DNA from: Oscillospiraceae bacterium
Lineage (GTDB): Bacteria > Bacillota > Clostridia > Oscillospirales > Acutalibacteraceae
Length of the DNA: 64,000 bases
Reading direction: 5' to 3'
NCBI GenBank assembly: GCA_015066565.1
Contig: SVOB01000002.1
Coordinates: 310,001-374,000, forward strand
The first letter of the stretch is position 1. Each line of letters opens with the position of its first letter. Positions 8,272 to 15,661 of this stretch are shown here, piece by piece. The notes under the pieces are model-generated. The model ran no database searches, had not been told where the DNA came from, and saw nothing but the letters and a program-made list of their open reading frames with translations. Position numbers and translations under genes: made by a program.

Positions 8272-9438
8272 ATGTCCGGAAAGAGAACTGTTATTGATTC
8301 AAATATAACCTACGGCAAGGACGACGTTATTTTTGAAGAAACAAAGTCAAAAAAAACTAAAAAAACAAAAAAGAATGACACGAACGGTAAAAAGAAAAAC
8401 GTTAAAAAGCGTGTGTTAATAACGCTTGGTGTTTTCCTTTGCCTTCTTGTCGTTTTTTATTTGCTTTTCGCCTTCGGTAATTTTTATCCGTTTAAACAGC
8501 TTCGCGAGATTTATGTTGAAACGGCTATGACAACTGATGAGCATCAGTGGCTTGCGGAGTGGTTTTTGCCGAAAAGCGTTATAGAAAAGGTTATGAAAAG
8601 GCAGGTCAAGGCGTTCGATGACGTAAGCGAAGCTGACGTTAAAATCGCCGCCGACGAGGGCGTTGACGATATTCTCGGTCAGCGTGACCTGAAGGTCGGC
8701 GACCTTGACTATACGGGAAGAGAAATCCTGATTAACGATATTGACCAGGGAATTATGGTTTCAAAAATAACGGGCGAGGGCTATGTCGGAAAGATAATGC
8801 TCGTTGACGACCCGTCAAGAATTTTCCTCGGCGTTACTCCTTACTGGGGTTCGAGGGGAATAGTTATGGTCGATATGCTTGCAAATTACGATGCGATTGC
8901 GGGCATTAACGCTTCGGGCTTCCGTGACCCGAACGGACACGGCGACGGCGGCTCGGCGGATTCCTGCAACCGTTCAGAGGGCGTGACAAGAGGCTCGTAC
9001 AGATATGACAGGGCGACTATCGGCTTTAACGAGGACAATAAGCTCGTTGTCGGAAATATTCCCGCAAACGAATGGGATGACTATAAGCTTACCGACTGTT
9101 GCCAGTTCGGACCGGCTCTTGTAATAGAGGGCGAACAGATGGTCTTTGATTCGGCGGGCTACGGGCTTCACCCGAGAAGCGTTATCGGTCAGCGCGAGGA
9201 CGGCGTTGTTATGCTTATGATAATCGACGGCAGACAGGTCGGTTATTCGCTCGGAATTACCCTTGGCGAGTGTGCGAAGATTATGCTTGAATACAAGGCG
9301 GTGTCTGCGGCGGCGAATGACGGCGGCTCGTCGGCAGTGCTCGGATATGACGGCGAAATAATTACAATACCGTCGTCAAAAAGCCTTCGCTCAACGGGAC
9401 GTTACCTTCCCGACGCATGGCTCGTAAAGAGAAAATAG
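8272..9438 (+). CDS. membrane-anchored phosphodiester glycosidase (NAGPA/DUF2233 family)
   Basis: I choose the ATG at 8272 (388 residues), which follows TGAGGG; the track start is an unsupported GTG. The first ~45 residues are cytoplasmic and extremely Lys-rich (KKTKKTKKND), then one transmembrane helix (~46-68), then an extracellular domain. From about residue 145 onward the phosphodiester glycosidase fold is seen: GINASGFRDPNGHGDGG, PRSVIGQREDGVVMLMIIDGR, and the C-terminal AANDGGSSAVLGYDGE. The family cleaves GlcNAc-1-phosphodiester-type bonds, and in Gram-positives it is linked to exopolysaccharide and wall-polymer metabolism. Flanked by its own promoter and terminator. Confidence 0.85.
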   Translation: MSGKRTVIDSNITYGKDDVIFEETKSKKTKKTKKNDTNGKKKNVKKRVLITLGVFLCLLVVFYLLFAFGNFYPFKQLREIYVETAMTTDEHQWLAEWFLPKSVIEKVMKRQVKAFDDVSEADVKIAADEGVDDILGQRDLKVGDLDYTGREILINDIDQGIMVSKITGEGYVGKIMLVDDPSRIFLGVTPYWGSRGIVMVDMLANYDAIAGINASGFRDPNGHGDGGSADSCNRSEGVTRGSYRYDRATIGFNEDNKLVVGNIPANEWDDYKLTDCCQFGPALVIEGEQMVFDSAGYGLHPRSVIGQREDGVVMLMIIDGRQVGYSLGITLGECAKIMLEYKAVSAAANDGGSSAVLGYDGEIITIPSSKSLRSTGRYLPDAWLVKRK

Positions 9439-9463
9439 TATACTATTATATATATGTATAAGG

Positions 9464-9491
9464 AAAGCTGCTCTGTTGAGCAGCTTTTTTT
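9464..9491 (+). terminator. terminator of the phosphodiester glycosidase gene
   Basis: AAAGCTGCTC-TGTT-GAGCAGCTTT plus T-run. From here to the next promoter at 9732 is about 240 bp with no credible gene; I see only AT-rich sequence with short AAATCGA repeats. Confidence 0.88.
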
Positions 9492-9731
9492 CTTGTTTTC
9501 GGTCGCAGTGGGGAATGAAAGACGAAAAACAGCTTGTTTTTTCATATTTTTTGCCGAAAAATGCCCCGAAATCCCATAAAAGTGGATTTTTAGGTTTTTC
9601 ACAAAAATTCACTTTAGCGCAATAAAGCGAAAAATCGAGAAAAATCGAAAATACACAATATATAGTGGATTTTGACAACAGCTTGCCATACGATTTATGC
9701 AAATTAAACAAAAAATGTATAAAAAAAGAAT

Positions 9732-9760
9732 TTGACATTCATTAAAAGCGTAATTATAAT
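9732..9760 (+). promoter_or_regulatory. consensus promoter of the G5/3D protein gene
   Basis: Perfect TTGACA (9732-9737), 17 bp, perfect TATAAT (9755-9760). Confidence 0.85.
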
Positions 9761-9786
9761 TACCCGCGTATCAAGAAGCGAAATAA

Positions 9787-9836
9787 CAGTATCCGGTTTT
9801 TGCGTTCGCAATATTCATTTTTTAGTTCGGATACTG
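9787..9836 (+). promoter_or_regulatory. stem-loop in the leader of the G5/3D gene
   Basis: CAGTATCCG (9787-9795) pairs with CGGATACTG (9828-9836), enclosing a TGCG-TT-CGCA hairpin. It ends 13 nt before the ATG, leaving the GGAG ribosome-binding site just outside. I do not recognise a known riboswitch class. Confidence 0.45.
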
Positions 9837-9849
9837 AATAAGGAGCAGA

Positions 9850-11103
9850 ATGATGATTAGAAAAATTAAAGGCAAAACGCTTGCGTTCAAGCTCAGGGCG
9901 TTGGCAGTAATTCTTGTACTGCTTGTCATTGCGCTTACCGTTACAGCATTTGCCGCAACTGCCGCCAGCACATATACGGTTGATATTTATGAAAACGGCG
10001 CAGTTACAAGAGTAGAAACTGCTAAGCAGGACGCTTCATCTATCCTCAAGGGTATGAAAATTGAGGTCGGTGAAAACGACAGGCTCGATTTGTCGGACTT
10101 TACTGCAGGACAGGACAGCTCAATAGTAATTTATCGTTACTCTGATATATCGTTTACCGCCTTTGATAAGAAAAAGGCTGAAATTGCCTTTGCAGGTACG
10201 GTAGGCGAGCTTTTGGAGGCTCAGGGTATTAAAGTAACTGAGGACGACGTGGTTAATTATCCCGATTACACCGTTGTAACCGAGGGTATGGAAATTGAAG
10301 TTAAAAAGGCGTGCCTTGTAACCGTTGTTTCCGACGGCGAAGAAAAGGACGTTCGCCTTGGCTTTGTCACGGTTAAAGAGGCCGTTGAAAAAGCCGGCGT
10401 TTCGGTAGGTGAGGACGATATTGTTTCACCCTCTGAGGATACTACTGTCAAAGACGGTATGAAGATTACCGTTAAGCGCGTCGTAACCGAGGAAAGAACC
10501 GAAACCGAAAAAATATCTTATACTACAACAACAAAGGAATCAGGCGCTTTCTTACAGGGTACAAGACAGGTAACCACTCGCGGTAAAAACGGCGAAAAAG
10601 AGGTTGTCTATCTTGACAAATATGTTGACGGCGAGCTTGTTGAAAGCACTGTCAAGGAAGAAACCGTTACAAAGGAACCCGTTGATGAGGTTGTTACCGT
10701 CGGCACAAGAAGCGCGGCTGTAACCTCGGTTATGGCTAACGGCAACGGCGCTATAAGCGAGCTTTCGGTTCCCTCACGCGTTAAAATAGTAAACGGCGTT
10801 CCCGAAAACTATAAGTCGGTTGTTACCGGCAAGGCGGCTTCATACACCGCTTCAGCCGGCGCAGGCACAGCCAGCGGCAGAAAGGTAAAGCCGGGTTATA
10901 TTGCGGTTGACCCCGAGCAGTTCCCCTACGGAACAGAGCTTTATATTGTCGCTACTGACGGAACAGTTTACGGCTATGCAATAGCGGCTGATACGGGCGG
11001 ATTTGTCCATAACGGCAGCGGCTTTACAATCGACCTGTTTATGAACACCTATGATGAGTGTGTAAAATGGGGCGCAAGGGACGTTATCATTTACGTTCTG
11101 TAA
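9850..11103 (+). CDS. cell-wall protein with DUF348 repeats, G5 and 3D domains (YabE/Rpf-like)
   Basis: 417 residues. One N-terminal signal/anchor helix (~17-38), three DUF348-type ubiquitin-like repeats (~40-80, ~95-140, ~153-200), a G5 domain (~205-285) and a C-terminal 3D domain (~345-417). In the 3D domain the acidic motif is visible as IAVDPEQFPYGTELY, AIAADTGG and FTIDLFM. The 3D domain is a double-psi-beta-barrel related to MltA-type lytic transglycosylases, and Firmicute homologues (YabE, Sps) act on peptidoglycan during growth or resuscitation. A consensus promoter and a leader stem-loop suggest tight regulation. Ends with its own terminator. Confidence 0.88.
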   Translation: MMIRKIKGKTLAFKLRALAVILVLLVIALTVTAFAATAASTYTVDIYENGAVTRVETAKQDASSILKGMKIEVGENDRLDLSDFTAGQDSSIVIYRYSDISFTAFDKKKAEIAFAGTVGELLEAQGIKVTEDDVVNYPDYTVVTEGMEIEVKKACLVTVVSDGEEKDVRLGFVTVKEAVEKAGVSVGEDDIVSPSEDTTVKDGMKITVKRVVTEERTETEKISYTTTTKESGAFLQGTRQVTTRGKNGEKEVVYLDKYVDGELVESTVKEETVTKEPVDEVVTVGTRSAAVTSVMANGNGAISELSVPSRVKIVNGVPENYKSVVTGKAASYTASAGAGTASGRKVKPGYIAVDPEQFPYGTELYIVATDGTVYGYAIAADTGGFVHNGSGFTIDLFMNTYDECVKWGARDVIIYVL

Positions 11104-11119
11104 AAAAACAGATATTTTA

Positions 11120-11147
11120 AGAGCAGTCTCTGACTGCTCTTTTTTTA
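11120..11147 (+). terminator. terminator of the G5/3D gene
   Basis: GAGCAGTC-TCT-GACTGCTC followed by T7. Confidence 0.87.
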
Positions 11148-11240
11148 TTAAAAAATTTACTAAATATTGTCTTATTGGTGTTGTTATAATCTGTTTTTTG
11201 TGATACAATTAATTGATTATTAATTCACGGAGTGATTTTT

Positions 11241-12656
11241 TTGGTTTTTTCAAGTCCAACCTTTTTATATATATTCTTACCGATTTGTCTGGTGCTATAT
11301 AATTTAAGCAAAAACGTCAAGTATAAAAACATAGTTTTGCTTATTATGTCGCTTGGCTTTTACGCCTGGGGCGAGCCTAAATGGATTATAATTATGCTCG
11401 CAACCGTTCTCGTTGACTACTTTGCGGGTAAGATTATCGACACCTACCGTGGACGGCCGCTTGCTAAGGCGACCCTTATTATCGCTACGGTTATTACTAT
11501 CGGCTTCCTCGCCGTATTTAAATATGCAAATCTCTTTATTTCAAGCATAAACGGAATTTTTAATTCCGAACTCGGACTTTTGTCGATAGGGCTTCCGATA
11601 GGTATTTCTTTCTATACCTTCCAGGCGTTGACCTATGTAATTGACGTTTACAGGGGTGACACGAGAGTTCAGAAAAGCTTCTACAAGCTTCTTTTATATG
11701 TTTCGCTTTTCCCACAGCTCATAGCAGGCCCGATTGTAAGGTATGTTGACGTTGAAAACGAGCTTAATTACAGAAAGGTTTCAGCCGAGGATTTTGCCTC
11801 GGGCGTAATCCGCTTTTCAGTCGGCCTTACTAAAAAGGCGGTGTTTGCGAATATCGCAGGCATGCTCTGTAAGAAGCTTATTGAAAACGACCTTTCAAAC
11901 GCAAGCACCTTGGGCGTATGGGTCGGCATAGCGGCTTTCGCTTTACAGATTTACTTTGATTTCTCGGCTTATTCCGATATGGCGATAGGCCTCGGTTATA
12001 TGCTCGGCTTCAGATTCAGGGAAAACTTCAATTATCCCTATATCTCAACTTCGATAAGCGATTTCTGGCGCAGATGGCATATAAGCCTTACCCAGTTCTT
12101 CAGAGAGTACGTCTATATCCCTATGGGCGGCAACCGTTCAAATTTTGTAAGAAATATGCTCGTCGTCTGGCTTCTTACGGGCTTCTGGCACGGCGCAAGC
12201 TGGAACTATCTTCTCTGGGGACTTTACTATTTCGTTTTCCTTATGATAGAAAGAGTCTTCCTCGGAAAAGTTCTCAAAAAGCTTCCCAAGTTTATCGGTT
12301 GGATTTACTCAATGGCGGTTGTGCTTGTCGGTTGGGTATTCTTCTATTTTGAGGATGCAGTAAGACTTAAATATGCGCTGAGCATTATGTTCGGCGTAGT
12401 AAATCACGGCTTGATTGACCCTGTTGAAAAGGCGATTATCGGCAATTTCCTGCCGTTTATCATAATCGGCGTTATCGCTTGCTTTCCCGTTGCGAAGCTT
12501 GTTAAGAATTTGCTTAATAAGTTTTCCGAAAAGGGTAAGGGCGCCGAGGTTGTTACCGATGTCTTAACGGCTTTGTTCGTTGCGTTCAACCTGTTTATCA
12601 GCACGGCGGCTCTTATAGGCTCAAGCTATAATCCGTTTTTGTATTTCAGGTTTTAA
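11241..12656 (+). CDS. MBOAT family O-acyltransferase (AlgI/PatA-like)
   Basis: The track starts at a GTG that overlaps the CGGAG ribosome-binding site; TTG at 11241 gives the family-like start MVFSSPTFLYIFLPI (471 residues), so I prefer it. Polytopic membrane protein with about 11 helices. The MBOAT catalytic His lies in GFWHGASWNY (~His317), and NFNYPYISTSISDFWRRWHISL is the conserved loop. The family moves acyl (usually acetyl) groups across the membrane onto extracellular polysaccharide. Normally paired with a full-length DHHW/AlgX-like transferase; here that partner, 12 nt downstream, is truncated. Confidence 0.9.
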   Translation: MVFSSPTFLYIFLPICLVLYNLSKNVKYKNIVLLIMSLGFYAWGEPKWIIIMLATVLVDYFAGKIIDTYRGRPLAKATLIIATVITIGFLAVFKYANLFISSINGIFNSELGLLSIGLPIGISFYTFQALTYVIDVYRGDTRVQKSFYKLLLYVSLFPQLIAGPIVRYVDVENELNYRKVSAEDFASGVIRFSVGLTKKAVFANIAGMLCKKLIENDLSNASTLGVWVGIAAFALQIYFDFSAYSDMAIGLGYMLGFRFRENFNYPYISTSISDFWRRWHISLTQFFREYVYIPMGGNRSNFVRNMLVVWLLTGFWHGASWNYLLWGLYYFVFLMIERVFLGKVLKKLPKFIGWIYSMAVVLVGWVFFYFEDAVRLKYALSIMFGVVNHGLIDPVEKAIIGNFLPFIIIGVIACFPVAKLVKNLLNKFSEKGKGAEVVTDVLTALFVAFNLFISTAALIGSSYNPFLYFRF

Positions 12657-12668
12657 GGAGGAGCTTGT

Positions 12669-13049
12669 ATGAAAAACGAAAAAAATCTATATAAGCCCTT
12701 CAAGCCTAAAACAAAGGTCGGTTCGGTTATAATTTGTCTAATTCTTATTGTTCCGATTATTTTCTTCTGTGTTTTCAGCTTTGTCGATAAGGATAAGGAA
12801 ATATCCAAGGATGAAAACAGAATGTTGAAGCAAAGACCGAAGTTTTCGTATTCGGAGTTATTTAAAGGAAAGCTTACCGAGGATTTTAACGGCTATTATT
12901 CAGACCAGTTCCCGCTGCGTGACTTCTTTGTAGGAATAAACCTCAAGGTCAATAAGCTTCTCACCCAACATTCGGGCAAAGACGATATTGTTATTGTTGA
13001 CGGCGCGGGCAAGGATGATTTTCACGGGGAGGAAGCCGGCAATGGCTGA
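12669..13049 (+). CDS. truncated DHHW/AlgX-like O-acetylation partner protein
   Basis: 126 residues, with one N-terminal transmembrane helix (~18-38) then KEISKDENRMLKQRPKFS and FNGYYSDQFPLRDFFV, the conserved start of DHHW-family proteins that follow MBOAT genes. The family is usually ~370-400 residues with the SGNH-like catalytic domain following; here the frame ends after ~30 more residues, and its last 8 nt overlap the start of the fucosidase. The catalytic part is therefore missing, probably removed by a deletion or replacement that brought the fucosidase in. The ribosome-binding site (AAGGAGGAG) is intact, so a short product may still be made. Likely a functional remnant. Confidence 0.75.
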   Translation: MKNEKNLYKPFKPKTKVGSVIICLILIVPIIFFCVFSFVDKDKEISKDENRMLKQRPKFSYSELFKGKLTEDFNGYYSDQFPLRDFFVGINLKVNKLLTQHSGKDDIVIVDGAGKDDFHGEEAGNG

Positions 13050-14460
13050 CGAGTGGATAAAAGCGTCCTCGGTTGTTCCGAGCGAAAGACAGCTTAACTG
13101 GCAGGAAACTGAATTTTATGCGTTCTGTCATTTCGGTATGAACACCTTTACCGATAAGGAATGGGGAGACGGGACCGATTCGCCCGAGCTTTTTAATCCG
13201 ACCGATTTTAACGCTGACCAGTGGGTTGAGGCGATTAAAAACGGCGGTATGAAGGGCTTGATACTGACCTGTAAGCACCACGACGGCTTTTGTCTCTGGC
13301 CGAGCAGGTACACTGATTATTCGGTTAAAAACAGTCCTTTTATGAACGGTCAGGGAGATATAGTCCGCGAGGTGTCCTCCGCCTGTAAAAAAGCGGGAAT
13401 CAAATTCGGCGTTTATCTTTCCCCGTGGGACAGGCACGAAAAGACCTACGGCACGGGCAAGGACTACAATACATATTTCAAAAATCAGCTTGAAGAGCTT
13501 CTTACGAATTACGGCGAGCTGTTCTGCGTCTGGTTTGACGGAGCCTGCGGCGAGGGTAAAAACGGGAAGAAGCAGGAATATGACTGGCAGGGTTATTATT
13601 CCTTAATCCGTCGCCTTCAGCCGAACGCCGTTATAAGCATAAGCGGACCGGACGTGCGCTGGTGCGGAAACGAAGCGGGTATTTGCAGAAAAAGCGAATG
13701 GAGCGTTGTTCCGTCGGAGTTCTGTTCTAATCTCTACACTGCGGAACACTCACAAAAAACAGACGGCGAGGCGCCGAAGAAAAAGGAAATGGTGCTTGAC
13801 CTCGGCTCAAGAAAGGCTATAAAGGGGAAAGACGATTTCATCTGGTATCCCGCCGAGGTTGACGTTTCCATAAGACCGGGTTGGTTCTACCACGAGAGCG
13901 AGGATTTTAAGCTTCTCGAAATTAAAAAGTTAAGAACAATTTACTATAATTCAGTCGGCGCTAACGCAAATCTTCTTCTCAATATTCCGCCTGACAGAAC
14001 AGGCAGGATAAATAATATCGACTGTCTTGAGCTTGACTCTTTCCGACGTTCGATTGAAAAGGACTTTTATTATGACCGTTGTGAAAACGCTCACGCTTTC
14101 GCAACGAGTGAAGCAGGTTCCGATTGCCCTGCGAAAAACATTCTTGAAAAGGGCGGCTCTTTCTGGCAGTGCGACTCGGACGACGAGACTCCCGAGGTGA
14201 TAATCAATCTCGGCGGGGAAAAAACGTTTGACAAGGTTGTGCTTATGGAAAATATCGCAACAGGTCAACAGATTGAGCAGTTTACGCTTTTTTATGATAA
14301 GGGCGGTAAGTGGAAACGCCTTTTCAAATCAACCGTTATCGGTTATAAGAGGATTTGTCTTTTCAAGGCGGTTAAATCCTCAAGAATCAAAATACGCATA
14401 GATTCCTGTCGGAATAAAGCGACGCTTAAATTCGCAGGGGTTTATATGTCGAAGGAATAG
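13042..14460 (+). CDS. alpha-L-fucosidase, GH29
   Basis: Start chosen at ATG 13042 (472 residues) after GGGGAGG; the track's 12988 start reads through the upstream gene's frame. N-terminal GH29 TIM barrel: FCHFGMNTF, TCKHHDGFCLWPS and the nucleophile Asp166 in VWFDGA. The C-terminal ~130 residues form a F5/8 type C-like beta-sandwich (VVLMENIATGQQIEQF, RIDSC). No signal peptide, so probably cytoplasmic and acting on imported fucosylated oligosaccharides such as mucin or milk glycans. Overlaps the truncated DHHW gene by 8 nt, suggesting translational coupling. Confidence 0.9.
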   Translation: MADEWIKASSVVPSERQLNWQETEFYAFCHFGMNTFTDKEWGDGTDSPELFNPTDFNADQWVEAIKNGGMKGLILTCKHHDGFCLWPSRYTDYSVKNSPFMNGQGDIVREVSSACKKAGIKFGVYLSPWDRHEKTYGTGKDYNTYFKNQLEELLTNYGELFCVWFDGACGEGKNGKKQEYDWQGYYSLIRRLQPNAVISISGPDVRWCGNEAGICRKSEWSVVPSEFCSNLYTAEHSQKTDGEAPKKKEMVLDLGSRKAIKGKDDFIWYPAEVDVSIRPGWFYHESEDFKLLEIKKLRTIYYNSVGANANLLLNIPPDRTGRINNIDCLELDSFRRSIEKDFYYDRCENAHAFATSEAGSDCPAKNILEKGGSFWQCDSDDETPEVIINLGGEKTFDKVVLMENIATGQQIEQFTLFYDKGGKWKRLFKSTVIGYKRICLFKAVKSSRIKIRIDSCRNKATLKFAGVYMSKE

Positions 14461-14502
14461 GCCATTATTTTCAGTAATGATAAAAAATACGGAGGGTTAT
14501 TT

Positions 14503-15462
14503 ATGGCAGCAAATTTTGAACATTTATTTGTCGAATCCGAAACAGACGGGCTTAAGCTCGGCGTTGAGATTTGTACGCCTAAAAAGAAAAAGGTTATAGG
14601 CGTTATTCAGCTTATTCACGGTATGTGCGAGCATAAGGAAAGATATTTCCATATGTGCGAATACTTTGCCGAAAAGGGCTACGCTTCGATTATTCATGAC
14701 CACAGAGGCCACGGTGAGAGCATTAAAAATGCGGATGACCTCGGTTATTTCTATGAGGACGGCTTTAACGGAATGATTGACGACGCTCATCAGATTACCC
14801 TTCTTATGAAAGAAAGATATCCCGACGTTCCGTTCTTCCTTTTCGGACACAGCATGGGCTCTCTTATCGTAAGAAGCTATCTTAAGAGATATGACTATGA
14901 GCTTGACGGACTTTTTATCTGCGGTTGCGTTGCAAACCCCGTTGTTACTCCTGCGGTTAAACAGGGTATCAAATATATGATAAAGGCTAAGGGCGACCAC
15001 CACAGACCCGAAAAGATTACGGGGCTCGGCATTGACTTCTTTAACCTCAGATTCGATAACGTCACGGGAAGCAACGAGTGGATTTGCGCTAATCCCGAAA
15101 CCCGTGAAAAGCAGGCGGCTGACCCGCTTTGTAATTTCACCTTTACTCTTAACGGCTACGATACGCTTATGCGTCTTGTTTCCTACGTTTATTCACGCCG
15201 CGGCTGGAAGCTTAAGAATCCCTCGCTTCCTATCTGCTTTATTTCGGGCAGGGACGACCCGTGCATGGTTACAAGAGGAAGGTTTATCGACGCTATAAGC
15301 CAGCTTCAGCTTGACGGATATGAAGAGGTTTCCTATCATCTTTATCCCGGTATGCGTCACGAGCTTATGAACGAGAAGGACTGCAATACGGTCTTTGACG
15401 ATATGCTTAAGAAAATGGATGTTTGGGCTTATATCAAAAAGTCAAAGGAAACGGCTGAATAA
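14503..15462 (+). CDS. alpha/beta hydrolase, lysophospholipase/monoacylglycerol lipase-like
   Basis: 319 residues of the Hydrolase_4 (serine aminopeptidase S33-like) family. Oxyanion region QLIHGMCEHKERY, nucleophile Ser117 in GHSMGS, Asp251 in SGRDDPCMV and His286 in GMRHELMNEKD form a full catalytic triad. No signal peptide, so a cytoplasmic esterase or monoacylglycerol lipase. Follows the fucosidase by 42 nt with its own GGAGGG site and may share its transcript; ends in a terminator. The substrate is unknown. Confidence 0.85.
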   Translation: MAANFEHLFVESETDGLKLGVEICTPKKKKVIGVIQLIHGMCEHKERYFHMCEYFAEKGYASIIHDHRGHGESIKNADDLGYFYEDGFNGMIDDAHQITLLMKERYPDVPFFLFGHSMGSLIVRSYLKRYDYELDGLFICGCVANPVVTPAVKQGIKYMIKAKGDHHRPEKITGLGIDFFNLRFDNVTGSNEWICANPETREKQAADPLCNFTFTLNGYDTLMRLVSYVYSRRGWKLKNPSLPICFISGRDDPCMVTRGRFIDAISQLQLDGYEEVSYHLYPGMRHELMNEKDCNTVFDDMLKKMDVWAYIKKSKETAE

Positions 15463-15467
15463 TTATT

Positions 15468-15501
15468 AAGCGATGCGTATTTTTATGCGCATCGCTTTTT
15501 T
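15468..15501 (+). terminator. terminator of the hydrolase gene
   Basis: AAGCGATGCG, loop TATTTTTAT, then GCGCATCGCTT followed by T-run. The 160 bp up to the GH3 gene is AT-rich and presumably holds its promoter; I cannot assign one firmly. Confidence 0.83.
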
Positions 15502-15661
15502 ACGAATAAACAGGGAATGAAAACAGTGAATAATTGACGCTAATGCACAAAAAATCATTGTATAAAATGAAAGAATATACAAAAAAACGTTATCACGGTT
15601 GAATAAATCAGAATATTGTTTTATTATATAAATATCTATAATTAACGATAGGAGAATATTT

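Noticed and set aside
9391-9738. 115-residue minus-strand ORF after the phosphodiester glycosidase gene
   Set aside because: Runs through a terminator and AT-rich spacer, has no ribosome-binding site or recognisable domain.
9761-9849. c-di-AMP (ydaO/yuaA) riboswitch
   Set aside because: Leader is under 90 nt and lacks the conserved core; only a simple stem-loop is visible.
13117-13437. Minus-strand ORF opposite the fucosidase
   Set aside because: Typical shadow of a high-bias coding frame; composition and lack of start signal argue against it.
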